From NCBI RefSeq assembly GCF_014050525.1, contig NZ_JACGAG010000001.1, forward strand, positions 134,501 through 198,500: a stretch of 64,000 bases of DNA. The letters run 5' to 3'. The translations under genes and the position numbers were made by a program. Each line of letters begins with the position of its first letter. The stretch's first letter is position 1. Shown piece after piece: positions 1 through 10,021 of this stretch. Origin of the DNA: Clostridium sp. cel8. Lineage in GTDB: Bacteria > Bacillota > Clostridia > Clostridiales > Clostridiaceae. The notes below the pieces were generated by a model that was not told where the DNA came from, searched no databases, and saw only the letters and a program-made list of their open reading frames with translations.

Positions 1-2
1 AT

Positions 3-428
3 AAAGTGTGCTTTCTTGGAGATTCTATCTTCAGCAGCGAAATACTAGATAAATATTCCTTTCCATATCTGTACAATATATCAGACAGCCTTAATACCTT
101 AAATGCCATAAAGGAAATAGATGCAGATTATTTTCTAATAAGTCATTCTAATGGTGTTGTTTCAAAAGATGAAATAGTTACTATTGCAGACAGGAATATA
201 AAAAATATAGAAAACTATAAAGATGAAATACTTGAACTTTTAGATCAACCTCTGACGAGGGAAGATATTTTAGAAAATATAACAATACTTAACAACCTAA
301 AACTTAATTTCAATGAATACTATCTTAATCTTTCAGGAGTATCTGCTTTCATATCCTATCTATACAACGAAAAACTCATAGACTGTTCTATAGAGGACGG
401 AAAAATGTACTATTTTAAAGCAAAATAA
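3..428 (+). CDS. MBL-fold metallohydrolase, C-terminal part (5' truncated)
   Basis: The reading frame is open to the left edge, so this is the last ~141 residues of a longer gene. The piece starts in a strand reading CFLGDSIFS, followed by a region with YNISDSLNTLNAI and YFLISHS. This pattern is typical of the C-terminal half of metallo-beta-lactamase-fold hydrolases, where the Asp of GD and the His of SH bind the second metal. The last ~75 residues look like a helical or winged-helix tail, as in the MBL-fold proteins with an extra C-terminal domain. The HxHxDH motif would lie upstream of the window, so the substrate cannot be assigned. It converges on the next minus-strand gene with 10 bases between stops. 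Confidence 0.6.
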   Translation, partial: KVCFLGDSIFSSEILDKYSFPYLYNISDSLNTLNAIKEIDADYFLISHSNGVVSKDEIVTIADRNIKNIENYKDEILELLDQPLTREDILENITILNNLKLNFNEYYLNLSGVSAFISYLYNEKLIDCSIEDGKMYYFKAK

Positions 429-460
429 GGAACACTGATTAATCAAACAGTGTTCCCACA
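429..460 (-). terminator. Rho-independent terminator overlapping the end of the adjacent gene
   Basis: A 9-bp perfect stem (GGAACACTG / CAGTGTTCC) with a 10-base loop. On the minus strand a TTATTTTG tract follows. The right arm lies inside the last codons of the minus-strand gene, and that gene's TAA is in the loop. The plus-strand flank has no T tract, so it mainly serves the minus strand. Confidence 0.7.
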
Positions 461-1494
461 ACCTTATTTCCATCTCTACTTATAACACCATAGTTATAAA
501 TTCCAAGAAATTCCCCTTCATATTCTATCGACTTCTTGCTCTTTACTTCAGTAATAGTGTTTTCCGATGAGTTATTTATATAAATATTTCCATCTCTAGA
601 TATGTAAATATTCTTCTTGTTTACAGGTTGAGAAAGGGTATATGTTTTTCTGTTGCTTGTATCATCACTTAAGTTTATAACAAATATCTTGTTTATCTCA
701 TTGTTTTCACCATTTCCTATATAAACCTGTTCATCATTATCCGTTCCAAGAAGATAGTGCATGCCATTTTCTCCAGTAGCTATAACACTTCCACTTCTTC
801 CTATTCTTATTCTGTTTGTACTTCTATCTTCATAAACTATTTGATCACCATCTTGGTTATTTATTGCTGCTATCTTATCTCCAAGTCGAATTCCACCAAA
901 ATCAATCTTGCTTAAGGCAGTCATACGATCTATTCTATATATTCTTCCTACCTCTCCATCTTCCCCTGAAGTTACATAAGTTACATTGCTTGCTCCTGAA
1001 AAAGCAATATTTTTAACTTCGTAATTACTATTTGGTAAAAGTATTTCAAGTGGTTCTTGCCCATTTTTACGCTCCTCAGAAGTATCTCTCTTTGCGTCAT
1101 AGGCAACAAATTTCAAATAACTTGAACCTGCTCTTGAAAACTTTTCAGCCATAAGTATTACATCGCTTTCTAAATCCCATCTATAATAAGATAAGCTAGA
1201 ATCAGAATCTACATCAACTTCTTTTTTATCATTTGTATCTGTATTAACTACATATATAGTTCCATCTTCATTATAAGATATATAGCTGCCATTATATGAT
1301 ACTTTTATATCTTCTGCATCTTCAGGAACCTTAACTTTAATTTTAGTAGGAGATTTCTCACCTGATATATCAATTTTTTTTATATTAAAAATTTCCTGGT
1401 CTTTAATATAGACTTTATCAATAAAAAACAACCCAATAAATTCAAGAATTATAGGTAATAAAGTCCATATAATTAATCTCTTAAGTACTTTCAT
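439..1494 (-). CDS. Membrane-anchored beta-propeller-like protein of unknown function
   Basis: A 351-residue protein with one hydrophobic N-terminal segment (about residues 7-25, after KRL) that is either an uncleaved signal or an anchor. The rest is extracytoplasmic by inference. The body is rich in beta strands, with repeating units such as SYNEDGTIYVVN, GEVGRIYRI, DEQVYIGNG and SRDGNIYIN. These resemble blades of a WD40/TolB-type propeller, but I see no catalytic motif. The start ATG has GGAGAG upstream. It lies 16 bases after a phosphodiester-glycosidase-family gene in the same direction, so the two probably form an operon acting at the cell envelope. Function unknown. Confidence 0.6.
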   Translation of the reverse strand: MKVLKRLIIWTLLPIILEFIGLFFIDKVYIKDQEIFNIKKIDISGEKSPTKIKVKVPEDAEDIKVSYNGSYISYNEDGTIYVVNTDTNDKKEVDVDSDSSLSYYRWDLESDVILMAEKFSRAGSSYLKFVAYDAKRDTSEERKNGQEPLEILLPNSNYEVKNIAFSGASNVTYVTSGEDGEVGRIYRIDRMTALSKIDFGGIRLGDKIAAINNQDGDQIVYEDRSTNRIRIGRSGSVIATGENGMHYLLGTDNDEQVYIGNGENNEINKIFVINLSDDTSNRKTYTLSQPVNKKNIYISRDGNIYINNSSENTITEVKSKKSIEYEGEFLGIYNYGVISRDGNKVVGTLFD

Positions 1495-1510
1495 AAAAAT
1501 ACACTCTCCT

Positions 1511-2515
1511 CTAACGTTCTACATATACTGCCGTAGCCACAGTTCTTTCTCCATTCCAGTCACATGGATCATTTATTACCTCTCCATTGTAGTACATAGT
1601 GGAAGAAGAACCTCCATCAAGATTTGCAGCATTAACTACTCCTCGCTGAAGCAGTATAGTTTGAACTTCTTTCAAACTAGCCCCAAGCTTAACCCCATTT
1701 CTCCCATCTATAACTAGAAGTACAACAGTACCATCACTTTTTTGTCCTATTGCAGTCCTTGGATTAAGTCCTGAACTTACAGCTACAGTTTTACCGTTTA
1801 TTATAAGAGGAGTGTCAAAAGAAAGTGCTTCCTTTACGCCTTCTGCAAGTAATTCATTAAGGCTGTGATATCCAACAATAAGTTTTCCATTTGAATCAAA
1901 AGCAGCTACACTAAGCTTGCTTTCCGGATTTACATCTGAATTTATGCTCTTCCCATTTGAAATTACAATACCTTCAGGATAACCTCCAGTTCCAGTCCAA
2001 AGTTTTCCATTTGATGCCTTATCCTGAAATCCTCCACCATTTATAGCTGCTATTGCATTGTGATCTTCTGCTATTTCACTTGTCTTTTCACCAACTTTTC
2101 CAAGGTGCTTTGTATATCCTATTTTTATCCTAGTAGGATCTTTAACTTCAAGTATGTATCCATCAAATCTGGAACCAGGTATTTCATATTGCTCTATTCC
2201 CTTGTCATTTCTATGTTCTATACTTACTCCTTCACTATTTTCAGTTTGAGTTCCCTCTATTTCACCTTGTTTGCTATTATTTAATATTTCATTAATCTTT
2301 TCCTTTGATAAAAATGTAGTGGCTATGTATTGGTGTGTAAAAGTCTGCATAGCTGTATTTACCACCATATCTCTTACACCTGTAAAAGGGCCATAAAAAA
2401 CAAGTAGAGGCGAAGTTATTGTGGCAATTATAAATTCATATATAAAAAATAAAATCAACCTAAACTTTTTCTTTTTCCTCCTCCGTCTTTTTAAACTTCT
2501 CTTTTGAGTACTCAT
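1511..2515 (-). CDS. Phosphodiester glycosidase (NAGPA) domain protein, membrane-anchored
   Basis: 334 residues. The N-terminus is very basic (residues 4-18, mostly R and K), followed by a transmembrane segment (about 20-45), giving a cytoplasm-in, body-out orientation. From about residue 120 the sequence matches the NAGPA/DUF2233 family: AAINGGGF, GLNPRTAIGQ, VLLVIDGR, and the C-terminal LDGGSSSTMYYNG plus ERTVATAVYVE. The family includes the uncovering enzyme for mannose-6-phosphate and bacterial exopolysaccharide-associated proteins that cleave sugar phosphodiesters, so a role in wall polymer or exopolysaccharide metabolism is inferred. GGAGG lies 8 bases before the ATG. It is the first gene of a two-gene operon with the propeller-like protein downstream. 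Confidence 0.8.
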   Translation of the reverse strand: MSTQKRSLKRRRRKKKKFRLILFFIYEFIIATITSPLLVFYGPFTGVRDMVVNTAMQTFTHQYIATTFLSKEKINEILNNSKQGEIEGTQTENSEGVSIEHRNDKGIEQYEIPGSRFDGYILEVKDPTRIKIGYTKHLGKVGEKTSEIAEDHNAIAAINGGGFQDKASNGKLWTGTGGYPEGIVISNGKSINSDVNPESKLSVAAFDSNGKLIVGYHSLNELLAEGVKEALSFDTPLIINGKTVAVSSGLNPRTAIGQKSDGTVVLLVIDGRNGVKLGASLKEVQTILLQRGVVNAANLDGGSSSTMYYNGEVINDPCDWNGERTVATAVYVER

Positions 2516-2683
2516 ATAATTTTACCTCCATAAAATAGGCATCTAGTTACATAAAATAAGTATTATAAATCATATTTTACTATTATTCCATAATTATTTC
2601 TACTAAAAAAACTATTTGTAAAAAATTCGTAACATAATTATACCAATTTAAGTACTAGATAAGCAATATTGGTTATATTTACT

Positions 2684-2721
2684 TAAAAACACTTTGGATT
2701 TAAAATCCAAAGTGTTTTTTA
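2684..2721 (-). terminator. Terminator of the pur operon
   Basis: A 16-bp perfect stem with a one-base loop (AAAACACTTTGGATTT and its complement), flanked by A/T runs on both sides. It lies just past the purD stop, so it ends the pur transcript on the minus strand. Its symmetry would also let it work on the plus strand. Confidence 0.75.
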
Positions 2722-2744
2722 ATTTAATAATTTATTAAATTAAA

Positions 2745-3992
2745 TTATTTTCCAATGTCGCTTCTAAAGTACTTACCTTTAAAATCTATTTTTTCCAAAT
2801 TATCATAAGCTGTTTCAACTGCTTTTTTTAAGTCATCTCCTAGTCCATAGGTGCACAAAACCCTACCTCCATCTGTCTTAAATTTTCCATTTTCTCTTTT
2901 CACTCCAGATGCAAATATATTTTTACAGGATTCTATACCCTTAATTTCAAATCCCTTTTTATAACTTAAAGGATATCCAGAAGATGCAGCTACAACACAG
3001 CAACAAGCACTTGATTTCCATTTTATATTGAAATTTGAAAGTTCTCCATTTAATGCAGAATATATAAGTTCAACAAAATCACTTTCCATAAGTGGAAGTA
3101 CCGCCTGAGTTTCAGGATCCCCCATTCTCACATTATACTCTAAAAGATAAGTTCCTCTTTTAGTTATCATAAGTCCAAAGAATATAATACCTTTATAATC
3201 TAGATTTTCACCTTTTATTCCCTCTAAAGTTGGATTCATTATATCTTTTTCAAACTCTTTAAGTACTTTGCTAGTACAATATGGATTTGGAGCAATGGCA
3301 CCCATTCCACCTGTGTTTGGTCCTTTTCCTCCATCATATATCTGTTTATGATCTTTGGAAGATATAAATGGAACTATACACTTTCCATCAGTTATAGATA
3401 GTATGGAAGCTTCTACTCCTTCTAAGAATTCTTCTATTATAATCTTCTTTCCAGAACCTTTAAATATATCATTTACCATAAATTCATTTATACTTGAAAA
3501 AGCTTCATCATAATTTTTACATATTGAAACGCCTTTTCCAGCAGCTAAGCCATCTGCTTTTATTACAACAGGATATCTGCACTGTTTTATGTATTCAAAT
3601 GCACTTTCAGGATCTTCAATGCTCTTGTACTGTGCTGTTTTAACTCCATATTTTTTCATGAAATTCTTAGCATAAATCTTGCTTCCTTCAAGCTGTGCAG
3701 CTTTAGAATCTGGTCCAAAAATAGATAGACCTCTAGTTTTAAATTCATCTACTATTCCAAGTACAAGTGGAACTTCCGGTCCAACAATAGTCAAATCCAC
3801 TTTCTTTTCCTGTGCAAAATCAGCAAGCTTTTTAATTTCATCATCTTTTATATCAACATTTACACATTTATCCTCTAAATCAGTTCCCCCATTTCCTGGT
3901 GCACAAAAAACAATATCTACATCTTTATTTTTAGATACCTTCCAAGCTATTGCATGTTCTCTCCCACCTGATCCGATTACAAGTACTTTCAC
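2745..3992 (-). CDS. purD: Phosphoribosylamine--glycine ligase (GAR synthetase)
   Basis: Joins phosphoribosylamine and glycine with ATP to make GAR, the second step of IMP synthesis. The N-terminal GSGGREHAIAW, the ATP-grasp region with KADGLAAGKGV, the GPNTGGMGA loop and NVRMGDPETQ are all diagnostic. I place the start at a GTG (residues VKVLVIGSG), because GGGAGGA sits 6 bases before it. An in-frame ATG 18 bases upstream overlaps that ribosome site and is unlikely. This gives 415 residues, a usual length. It is the last gene of the purECFMNHD operon and follows purH by 43 bases. Confidence 0.95.
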   Translation of the reverse strand: MKVLVIGSGGREHAIAWKVSKNKDVDIVFCAPGNGGTDLEDKCVNVDIKDDEIKKLADFAQEKKVDLTIVGPEVPLVLGIVDEFKTRGLSIFGPDSKAAQLEGSKIYAKNFMKKYGVKTAQYKSIEDPESAFEYIKQCRYPVVIKADGLAAGKGVSICKNYDEAFSSINEFMVNDIFKGSGKKIIIEEFLEGVEASILSITDGKCIVPFISSKDHKQIYDGGKGPNTGGMGAIAPNPYCTSKVLKEFEKDIMNPTLEGIKGENLDYKGIIFFGLMITKRGTYLLEYNVRMGDPETQAVLPLMESDFVELIYSALNGELSNFNIKWKSSACCCVVAASSGYPLSYKKGFEIKGIESCKNIFASGVKRENGKFKTDGGRVLCTYGLGDDLKKAVETAYDNLEKIDFKGKYFRSDIGK

Positions 3993-4035
3993 AAAACTTC
4001 CTCCCAACATAAAATATGGTTAAATGAAATTTTAA

Positions 4036-5535
4036 CTAGTGCTTGAAATGTCTTATACCTGTAAACACCATTGATATTCCATTTTTATTACACTCATCTA
4101 TTGATTCCTTATCTCTTATGGATCCACCTGGCTGTATTATAGCCTTTATTCCATGTTTTGCAGCTTCTTTTACAACATCTCCAAATGGGAAAAATGCATC
4201 AGATGCAAGACATACTCCATCTCCTGCTCTATCCATAGCTTGACATGCAGGCCATATCCTATTTACTTGACCGCCGCCAATTCCCTTTGCCATAAAATCC
4301 TTTACTACAACAATTGCATTTGATTTTACATATTTACAAATTTTCATTCCAAATATCAAATTATCTATTTCATTTTGATCTGGCTTTTTATCAGTTACAA
4401 CTTCCATTTTTTCAACTAAATTATTATCAGCTGATTGAACGAGAATTCCTCCATCTACCTTTACAATTTCAAAATCATTTGTAGGCTTTACACTGCACTT
4501 TATTATTCTCAAATTCTTCTTTTTCATTAAAACTAAAAGTGCATCTTCATCAAAATCAGGTGCAATAACTATTTCAACAAATATTTTGCTTATTTCCTCT
4601 GCAGTGTCTTTATCCATCCTTCTATTTACAGCTACAATTCCTCCAAATATTGAAGTAGGGTCACAACTGTATGCCTTTTTATATGCATCAACTAGTGTAC
4701 TTCCTATTGCAGCACCACAAGGACTATTATGCTTTACTGCAACACAACATATTTCATCAAATTCATTTACTGCTTTCCATGCAATATCCATATCCTTTAT
4801 ATTATTATATGAAAGTTCTTTTCCATTTAATTTTTCAAAATTTTTCATTGGGTAAGTTCCAACTGTAGGTGTATAGTAAGCTGAACTTTGATGTGGATTT
4901 TCTCCATACCTTAGATCTGAATTTTTTCTATATGAAAGTGATAAGTACTCTGGATACTCTTCATCTAAAAGAAAGTTTGCAATAGATGCATCATAAGCAG
5001 ACATTAAATTGAATACCTTCCCTGCCAGCTTCTTTCTTGTATTAAAGTCTACATCGCCATTTTCTTTTAATTTCTCTATAATTCCATCATAATCATTTAC
5101 ATCTGTAACTACAATTACATCTTTGAAATTTTTAGCTGCTGCCCTTATCATTGTAGGCCCACCTATATCTATAAATTCAATTTTTTCATTAAATTCTATA
5201 TTACTATCAACTTTATTAAAAAATGGATATAAGTTTACAACAACCATATCTATTGGAGTTATATTCTTCTCTTTAAGAGTGTCCATGTGTTCTTTACTAT
5301 CACGCCTTGCAAGTATTCCACCATGAATTACAGGATGTAGTGTCTTTACTCTCCCATCAAGTATCTCATCAAAACCAGTAATGCTTGATACTTCTACTAC
5401 AGGAATACCATTTTCTTTTAGATATTTATAAGTTCCCCCTGTTGATACTATCTCCACATCTCTATTTACTAAAAACTGTGCCAATTTTAAAATACCACTT
5501 TTATCATATACACTTAATAATGCACGTTTTATCAT
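4036..5535 (-). CDS. purH: Bifunctional AICAR transformylase / IMP cyclohydrolase
   Basis: Catalyses the last two steps to IMP: formylation of AICAR with 10-formyl-THF, then ring closure. The N-terminal cyclohydrolase domain (MGS-like fold, about residues 1-185) has [19 protein letters not shown] and the GRVKTLHP loop. The transformylase domain follows, with [10 protein letters not shown]-like [22 protein letters not shown] (catalytic Lys-His), FGGIVAVNR and the C-terminal FTGIRHFKH. 499 residues is slightly short for the family, but no motif is missing. GGAGG lies 9 bases before the ATG. It lies between purN and purD. Confidence 0.96.
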   Translation of the reverse strand: MIKRALLSVYDKSGILKLAQFLVNRDVEIVSTGGTYKYLKENGIPVVEVSSITGFDEILDGRVKTLHPVIHGGILARRDSKEHMDTLKEKNITPIDMVVVNLYPFFNKVDSNIEFNEKIEFIDIGGPTMIRAAAKNFKDVIVVTDVNDYDGIIEKLKENGDVDFNTRKKLAGKVFNLMSAYDASIANFLLDEEYPEYLSLSYRKNSDLRYGENPHQSSAYYTPTVGTYPMKNFEKLNGKELSYNNIKDMDIAWKAVNEFDEICCVAVKHNSPCGAAIGSTLVDAYKKAYSCDPTSIFGGIVAVNRRMDKDTAEEISKIFVEIVIAPDFDEDALLVLMKKKNLRIIKCSVKPTNDFEIVKVDGGILVQSADNNLVEKMEVVTDKKPDQNEIDNLIFGMKICKYVKSNAIVVVKDFMAKGIGGGQVNRIWPACQAMDRAGDGVCLASDAFFPFGDVVKEAAKHGIKAIIQPGGSIRDKESIDECNKNGISMVFTGIRHFKH

Positions 5536-5564
5536 TTTTTATAACCTCCAAATTTTACATAAAT

Positions 5565-6179
5565 CTATTCTAAAATTTTAACTTTTCTTCCAAAAACTTT
5601 AACTTTACCCCTAGAAATAAGTCCTATAACTTCAGGAAGAACTTTATGCTCTTCCTCAAGTATCCTAGCTTGGAGAGTTTGAGGTGTATCCTCAAAATAT
5701 ACAGGAACAGTCCTCTGCATTATTATAGGTCCGCTATCTGTTCCATCATCTACAAAATGAACCGTACACCCTGAAACTTTGACTCCATATTCAATAACTT
5801 TCTCATGAACTTTTATTCCATACATTCCACTTCCACAAAAAGATGGTATAAGAGAAGGATGTATATTTATTATCCTATTTTTAAACTTTGAAATAAGATC
5901 TCCTTTCAATATGGAAAGCCAACCAGCACATACTATTAAATCAACTTTTCCATAAAGTACATTAAGTATACAAGAAGATATTTTATCTTTATATATTTTT
6001 CTATCAAACACATAAGTTTTAATATTATTTTTTTTAGCTCTTGAAAGAGCATAAATTCCATCTCTATCACTTATTGCAGCTTCTATGGAGCAGTTTTTAA
6101 TATAGCCTGAGTCTATAGCATCTATTATTGACTGGAAATCCGTTCCTCCGCCAGATACTAAAACAGCTATTTTAAACAT
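5565..6179 (-). CDS. purN: Phosphoribosylglycinamide formyltransferase
   Basis: Transfers a formyl group from 10-formyl-THF to GAR. It has the typical N-terminal VLVSGGGTDFQS (usually GxGSN; here the Asn is Asp), the catalytic INIHPSLIPSF segment with Asn and His, and HFVDDGTDSGPII with the catalytic Asp. 204 residues is normal length. The start overlaps the end of purM by 13 bases, indicating translational coupling. The substitution of the usual SN by TD in the phosphate-binding loop is a small deviation, and all catalytic residues are present. Confidence 0.95.
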   Translation of the reverse strand: MFKIAVLVSGGGTDFQSIIDAIDSGYIKNCSIEAAISDRDGIYALSRAKKNNIKTYVFDRKIYKDKISSCILNVLYGKVDLIVCAGWLSILKGDLISKFKNRIINIHPSLIPSFCGSGMYGIKVHEKVIEYGVKVSGCTVHFVDDGTDSGPIIMQRTVPVYFEDTPQTLQARILEEEHKVLPEVIGLISRGKVKVFGRKVKILE

Positions 6180-7162
6180 ACTTTTTTATCTCCTCTTTTT
6201 ACACTTCCGATTACATAGGAACGTTCTCCCATTTCAGAAAGTTTTTTCATTATACTATCAACGTCCTCTGGTGCAACACATAGCACAAAACCAATCCCCA
6301 TATTGTATGTATTGTACATTTCCTCTTCATCTACTCCAAGACTCATAATATGCTTAAATATCTTTGGAATTGGAAAACTATTTTTATCTATTACAGCTGT
6401 AAAATCATCTTTAAACATTCTTGGTATATTTTCAAAAAAGCCCCCTCCTGTTATATGAGCCATAGCCTTAATATTAAAATTCTTTATAAGCTCATTTACA
6501 GGTTTAACATATATTCTTGTAGGAGTTAAAAGCTCATCTCCAAAAGTTTTATCTAAAAATGGAGCATCTAAATCCTCTATAAGCTTTCTAACTAGTGAAT
6601 ATCCATTACTATGAATACCACTTGAAGCCAGTCCTATAAGGGTATCCCCTTCTTTAACTGTACTTCCGTCTATTATGTTGTCCTTTTCTGCAACTCCTAC
6701 AGCAAATCCTGCAATATCATATTCTCCTTCATCATAAAACCCAGGCATTTCAGCTGTTTCTCCCCCAATAAGTGCGCAACCTGCCTGAATACATCCATCT
6801 GAAACCCCTTTTACTATATCAGATGCAACTTTCGACTCAAGTTTTCCACAAGCTATATAATCTAGAAAAAATATTGGTTTTGCACCATGGCAAAGTATAT
6901 CATTTACACACATTGCCACACAATCTATTCCAACTGTGTCATACTTTTTCTTGTGAAATGCTATTTTAAGTTTTGTACCTACTCCATCTGTACCAGATAC
7001 CAACACAGGATTTTTATATTCTCCAAGTTCAAACATTCCTGCAAAACTTCCAAGTCCATTTAAAACTCCTGGAATAAAAGTAGCTTTAGAATACTTCTTC
7101 ATTAATTTTACTGATTTATATCCTTCTTCAATGTTAACACCAGAATCCTTGTATGTTGTCAT
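6167..7162 (-). CDS. purM: Phosphoribosylformylglycinamidine cyclo-ligase (AIR synthetase)
   Basis: ATP-dependent ring closure of FGAM to AIR. It is a PurM-like AIRS-fold protein with YKDSGVNIEEG at the N-terminus, LVSGTDGVGTKL, GGETAEMPGFY, and the GGGFFENIPR motif near residue 245. 331 residues is the standard length. AAGGAG lies 6 bases before the ATG. It sits 62 bases after purF and overlaps purN, all in one operon. Confidence 0.96.
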   Translation of the reverse strand: MTTYKDSGVNIEEGYKSVKLMKKYSKATFIPGVLNGLGSFAGMFELGEYKNPVLVSGTDGVGTKLKIAFHKKKYDTVGIDCVAMCVNDILCHGAKPIFFLDYIACGKLESKVASDIVKGVSDGCIQAGCALIGGETAEMPGFYDEGEYDIAGFAVGVAEKDNIIDGSTVKEGDTLIGLASSGIHSNGYSLVRKLIEDLDAPFLDKTFGDELLTPTRIYVKPVNELIKNFNIKAMAHITGGGFFENIPRMFKDDFTAVIDKNSFPIPKIFKHIMSLGVDEEEMYNTYNMGIGFVLCVAPEDVDSIMKKLSEMGERSYVIGSVKRGDKKVCLK

Positions 7163-7224
7163 TATACCACTCCTTATTAATATTTTACCTCAATTTTTAG
7201 CCTTTTTAAATTTTTCCTCTGCAA

Positions 7225-8634
7225 TTATACTATGGTCGTGTCATATTCTTTATCCGGAGTAGGCATTGGATATTCCCCATTAAAACAACCAAGGCAATAA
7301 TCTTTTCTATTCTTCTTTCCAAAGGATTCAATCATTCCTGAAATATCTATATAAGCAAGACTATCTGCACCTATTTTTTCTCTTATTTCTTCAACTGAAA
7401 AATTTGCCCCAATTAATTCTTTCCTATAAGGTGTATCAATTCCAAAATAACACGGACATTTTACAACAGGCGATGATACCCTAAAGTGAACTTCTTTTGC
7501 CCCTGCTTTTCTGAGTATCTCAACAAGTCTTTTACTTGTAGTACCTCTTACAATTGAATCATCTACAATAACTACCCTTTTGCCTTCAACATTCATCTTA
7601 AGTGGATTTAATTTTACTGAAACAGATTTTTCTCTAAGTTCCTTTGAAGGTGCAATAAATGTTCTTGCTATATACTTGTTTTTTATGAATCCTATGCCAT
7701 ATGGAATACCTGATTCTTCTGCAAATCCAATGGCTGCTGGTATTCCAGAGTCTGGAACTCCAATTACAACATCCGCCTCTACAGGACTTTCTCTATAGAG
7801 TATTTTACCAGCATTTACTCTTGACTTATATACATTTATACCATCTATAGTGCTATCAGGTCTTGCAAAATACACATATTCAAAAGCACAAGTTTTACAT
7901 TCTATATTTTTTGTAAATTTACTTGATTCTATCCCTTTCTTGTCAATAACTACAATTTCTCCTGGAAGCACATCCCTTACAAAATCAGCTCCTACAGCAT
8001 CTAATGCACAACTTTCAGAACACAATATATAGCTTTTACCTATTTTTCCAATACAAAGAGGTCTTATACCATTTGGATCTCTTATTCCAATAAGTTTATC
8101 TTTAGTTAAAACAACAAGAGCATAAGAACCTTTTATATTTTTAAGTGAATCGGAAATAGCTTCTTCTAGCTTTGAACACTTACTATCCACTATGAGATTT
8201 AGTATAACTTCTGTATCTGCTTCGCTTTCAAAACAGCATCCACACTTTGACATATGATCTTTAACCAATTTAGCATTTACAAGATTGCCATTGTGAGCTA
8301 TAGCAATACTTCCTTCACTATATTCTTTAACAATAGGCTGTGCATTTTCTATATTACTTGACCCTGCTGTAGAATATCTAACATGGCCTATAGCACTATT
8401 CCCAGTTAAACTATTAAGTACTTTCTTGTCAAACACATCGGCTACAAGTCCCATTCCCTTATGACAGTTAAGTTTCTCTCCATCAGATACAACTATTCCT
8501 GCACTTTCTTGACCTCTATGTTGAAGTGCATAAAGTCCATAATAAGTTACAGATGCTACATCTACATTATCTTCATTACAAAATATTCCGAATACTCCGC
8601 ATTCTTCTTTAAACTTATCATCTGAAATATGCAT
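7225..8634 (-). CDS. purF: Amidophosphoribosyltransferase
   Basis: Committed step of purine synthesis: PRPP plus glutamine gives phosphoribosylamine. I set the start at the ATG giving MHISDDKFKEECGVFGI, because AGGAG precedes it by 9 bases. Upstream in-frame codons lie inside purC and lack such a site. This leaves an 11-residue propeptide before the N-terminal nucleophile Cys12, as in the Bacillus-type enzyme. The glutaminase domain is followed by a PRTase domain with VVIVDDSIVRGTTS. Iron-sulfur ligands of the Bacillus type are visible (CKTCAFEYVYFARPDS, CPCYFGIDTP, DYCLGCFNGEYP), so an oxygen-sensitive 4Fe-4S enzyme is expected. Confidence 0.95.
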   Translation of the reverse strand: MHISDDKFKEECGVFGIFCNEDNVDVASVTYYGLYALQHRGQESAGIVVSDGEKLNCHKGMGLVADVFDKKVLNSLTGNSAIGHVRYSTAGSSNIENAQPIVKEYSEGSIAIAHNGNLVNAKLVKDHMSKCGCCFESEADTEVILNLIVDSKCSKLEEAISDSLKNIKGSYALVVLTKDKLIGIRDPNGIRPLCIGKIGKSYILCSESCALDAVGADFVRDVLPGEIVVIDKKGIESSKFTKNIECKTCAFEYVYFARPDSTIDGINVYKSRVNAGKILYRESPVEADVVIGVPDSGIPAAIGFAEESGIPYGIGFIKNKYIARTFIAPSKELREKSVSVKLNPLKMNVEGKRVVIVDDSIVRGTTSKRLVEILRKAGAKEVHFRVSSPVVKCPCYFGIDTPYRKELIGANFSVEEIREKIGADSLAYIDISGMIESFGKKNRKDYCLGCFNGEYPMPTPDKEYDTTIV

Positions 8635-8659
8635 TAGATTTTTTCTCCTTCTATAAGAA

Positions 8660-9370
8660 TTAATTATTGCCACTTATTCTCTTAAGTATTTCTTCATAAG
8701 CTTCGCGTACATTTCCCATATCTCTTCTAAATCTATCTTTATCTAACTTTTCATTTGTCTTTGCATCCCAAAATCTACATGTATCTGGTGATATTTCATC
8801 TGCAAGAACTATCTTTCCGTTGAATTTACCAAATTCAAGTTTGAAATCAATTAATTTTACACCTTGTTTTAAGAAAAACTCTTTCAATATGTCATTTATC
8901 TTTGCTGTCATTTCATATATTTTATTTAATTCATCTCTTGATGCAAATCCAAGTGCTATTGCATGATAGTCATTTATTAGTGGATCTCCAAGTTCATCAT
9001 TTTTATAGCTGAACTCAAATACTGTAGTTTTAAGTTCTGTTCCCTCTTCAACTCCAAGCCTTTTTGCCATGCTTCCTGCAGCTACATTTCTAACTATTAC
9101 TTCAAGAGGAACTATCTCTACTCTTTTGCAAAGTTGTTCTCTATCACTAAGTTTCTTTTCAAAATGAGTTTCAATTCCATGTTTTTCTAAAAGTTCAAAT
9201 AACATTGAAGTTATTGTATTATTAAAAACTCCTTTATCAGATATCTGCCCTTTTTTTTCTCCATTAAATGCAGTAGCATCGTCTTTATAGTAAATTACAA
9301 CTCTATCCTTATCATCCGTTTCATATACCTGTTTTGCTTTTCCCTCATAAATCATATTTCCCTTTTTCAT
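8660..9370 (-). CDS. purC: SAICAR synthetase
   Basis: Ligates CAIR and aspartate using ATP. Diagnostic segments are [71 protein letters not shown] and [14 protein letters not shown] place the start at the ATG that overlaps the purE stop (TAATATG), giving about 236 residues. A second candidate ATG is five codons downstream (MIYEGK), and a longer frame upstream lies inside purE. Overlap with purE points to translational coupling. No missing residues are seen. Confidence 0.94.
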   Translation of the reverse strand: MKKGNMIYEGKAKQVYETDDKDRVVIYYKDDATAFNGEKKGQISDKGVFNNTITSMLFELLEKHGIETHFEKKLSDREQLCKRVEIVPLEVIVRNVAAGSMAKRLGVEEGTELKTTVFEFSYKNDELGDPLINDYHAIALGFASRDELNKIYEMTAKINDILKEFFLKQGVKLIDFKLEFGKFNGKIVLADEISPDTCRFWDAKTNEKLDKDRFRRDMGNVREAYEEILKRISGNN

Positions 9371-9371
9371 A

Positions 9372-9851
9372 TTATAATTCAACTCCATTTCCATTTTCTT
9401 TGATAAATTTTTCTTTCATATTTTTTCTATATTCAATTAACTTATTTTTAATTTCAGGATATTTAAGTGCTAATATTTCCACTGCAAGCATTCCCCCATT
9501 ATAGCTATTGTTTATTCCAACTGTAGCTACTGGTATTGACTTTGGCATCTGAACTATTGAAAATAGAGAATCAAGTCCTGAAACAGCTGCATTAAGTGGA
9601 ACTCCTATAACCGGAATAGTAGTATTTGCAGCAATAACTCCTGGAAGATGAGCTGCAAGTCCAGCTCCTGAAATTATACATTCACATCCACTGTTCTCAA
9701 GCTTTTTTATAGTTTCCATAAGTTTTTCTGGTACTCTATGTGCTGACAGTATATAAGCTTCATATTCAATATCAAACTCTTTTAAAACTTTGGCTGCACC
9801 TTTCATTTTATCCGTATCGGAACTGCTTCCAAATATAATTGCTACTTTCAT
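9372..9851 (-). CDS. purE: N5-carboxyaminoimidazole ribonucleotide mutase
   Basis: Class I PurE, converts N5-CAIR to CAIR. It opens with [14 protein letters not shown], the phosphate-binding GSxSD loop, and then has SAHRVPE with the catalytic His, [12 protein letters not shown] and PVIGVPL. The start is fixed by AGGAGG seven bases before ATG at 9851; the longer open frame upstream runs into the riboswitch terminator and has no ribosome site. About 159 residues, the normal length. It is the first gene of the pur operon, preceded by a terminator hairpin and purine aptamer. Confidence 0.96.
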   Translation of the reverse strand: MKVAIIFGSSSDTDKMKGAAKVLKEFDIEYEAYILSAHRVPEKLMETIKKLENSGCECIISGAGLAAHLPGVIAANTTIPVIGVPLNAAVSGLDSLFSIVQMPKSIPVATVGINNSYNGGMLAVEILALKYPEIKNKLIEYRKNMKEKFIKENGNGVEL

Positions 9852-9899
9852 TTTTATCCTCCTAAAATCTCCTAAAATTTTATAAATAAAATCCATTCT

Positions 9900-9948
9900 A
9901 AAATACAAAAGCTTCACTATAAATTCCAATAATGAATTTAGTGAAGCC
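9900..9948 (-). terminator. Riboswitch expression-platform terminator before purE
   Basis: Minus-strand stem GCTTCACTAAATTC paired with GAATTTATAGTGAAGC around an eight-base loop, followed by TTTTGTATTTT. It lies between the purine aptamer and purE, the position expected for premature termination when ligand binds. I could not identify a clear antiterminator partner here. Confidence 0.8.
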
Positions 9949-10021
9949 TTAAATTTGACAAATTAATTTATAACCTACTATCTTATAATAATATCAATAA
10001 GAGTTAAGTTATAAAACATTT

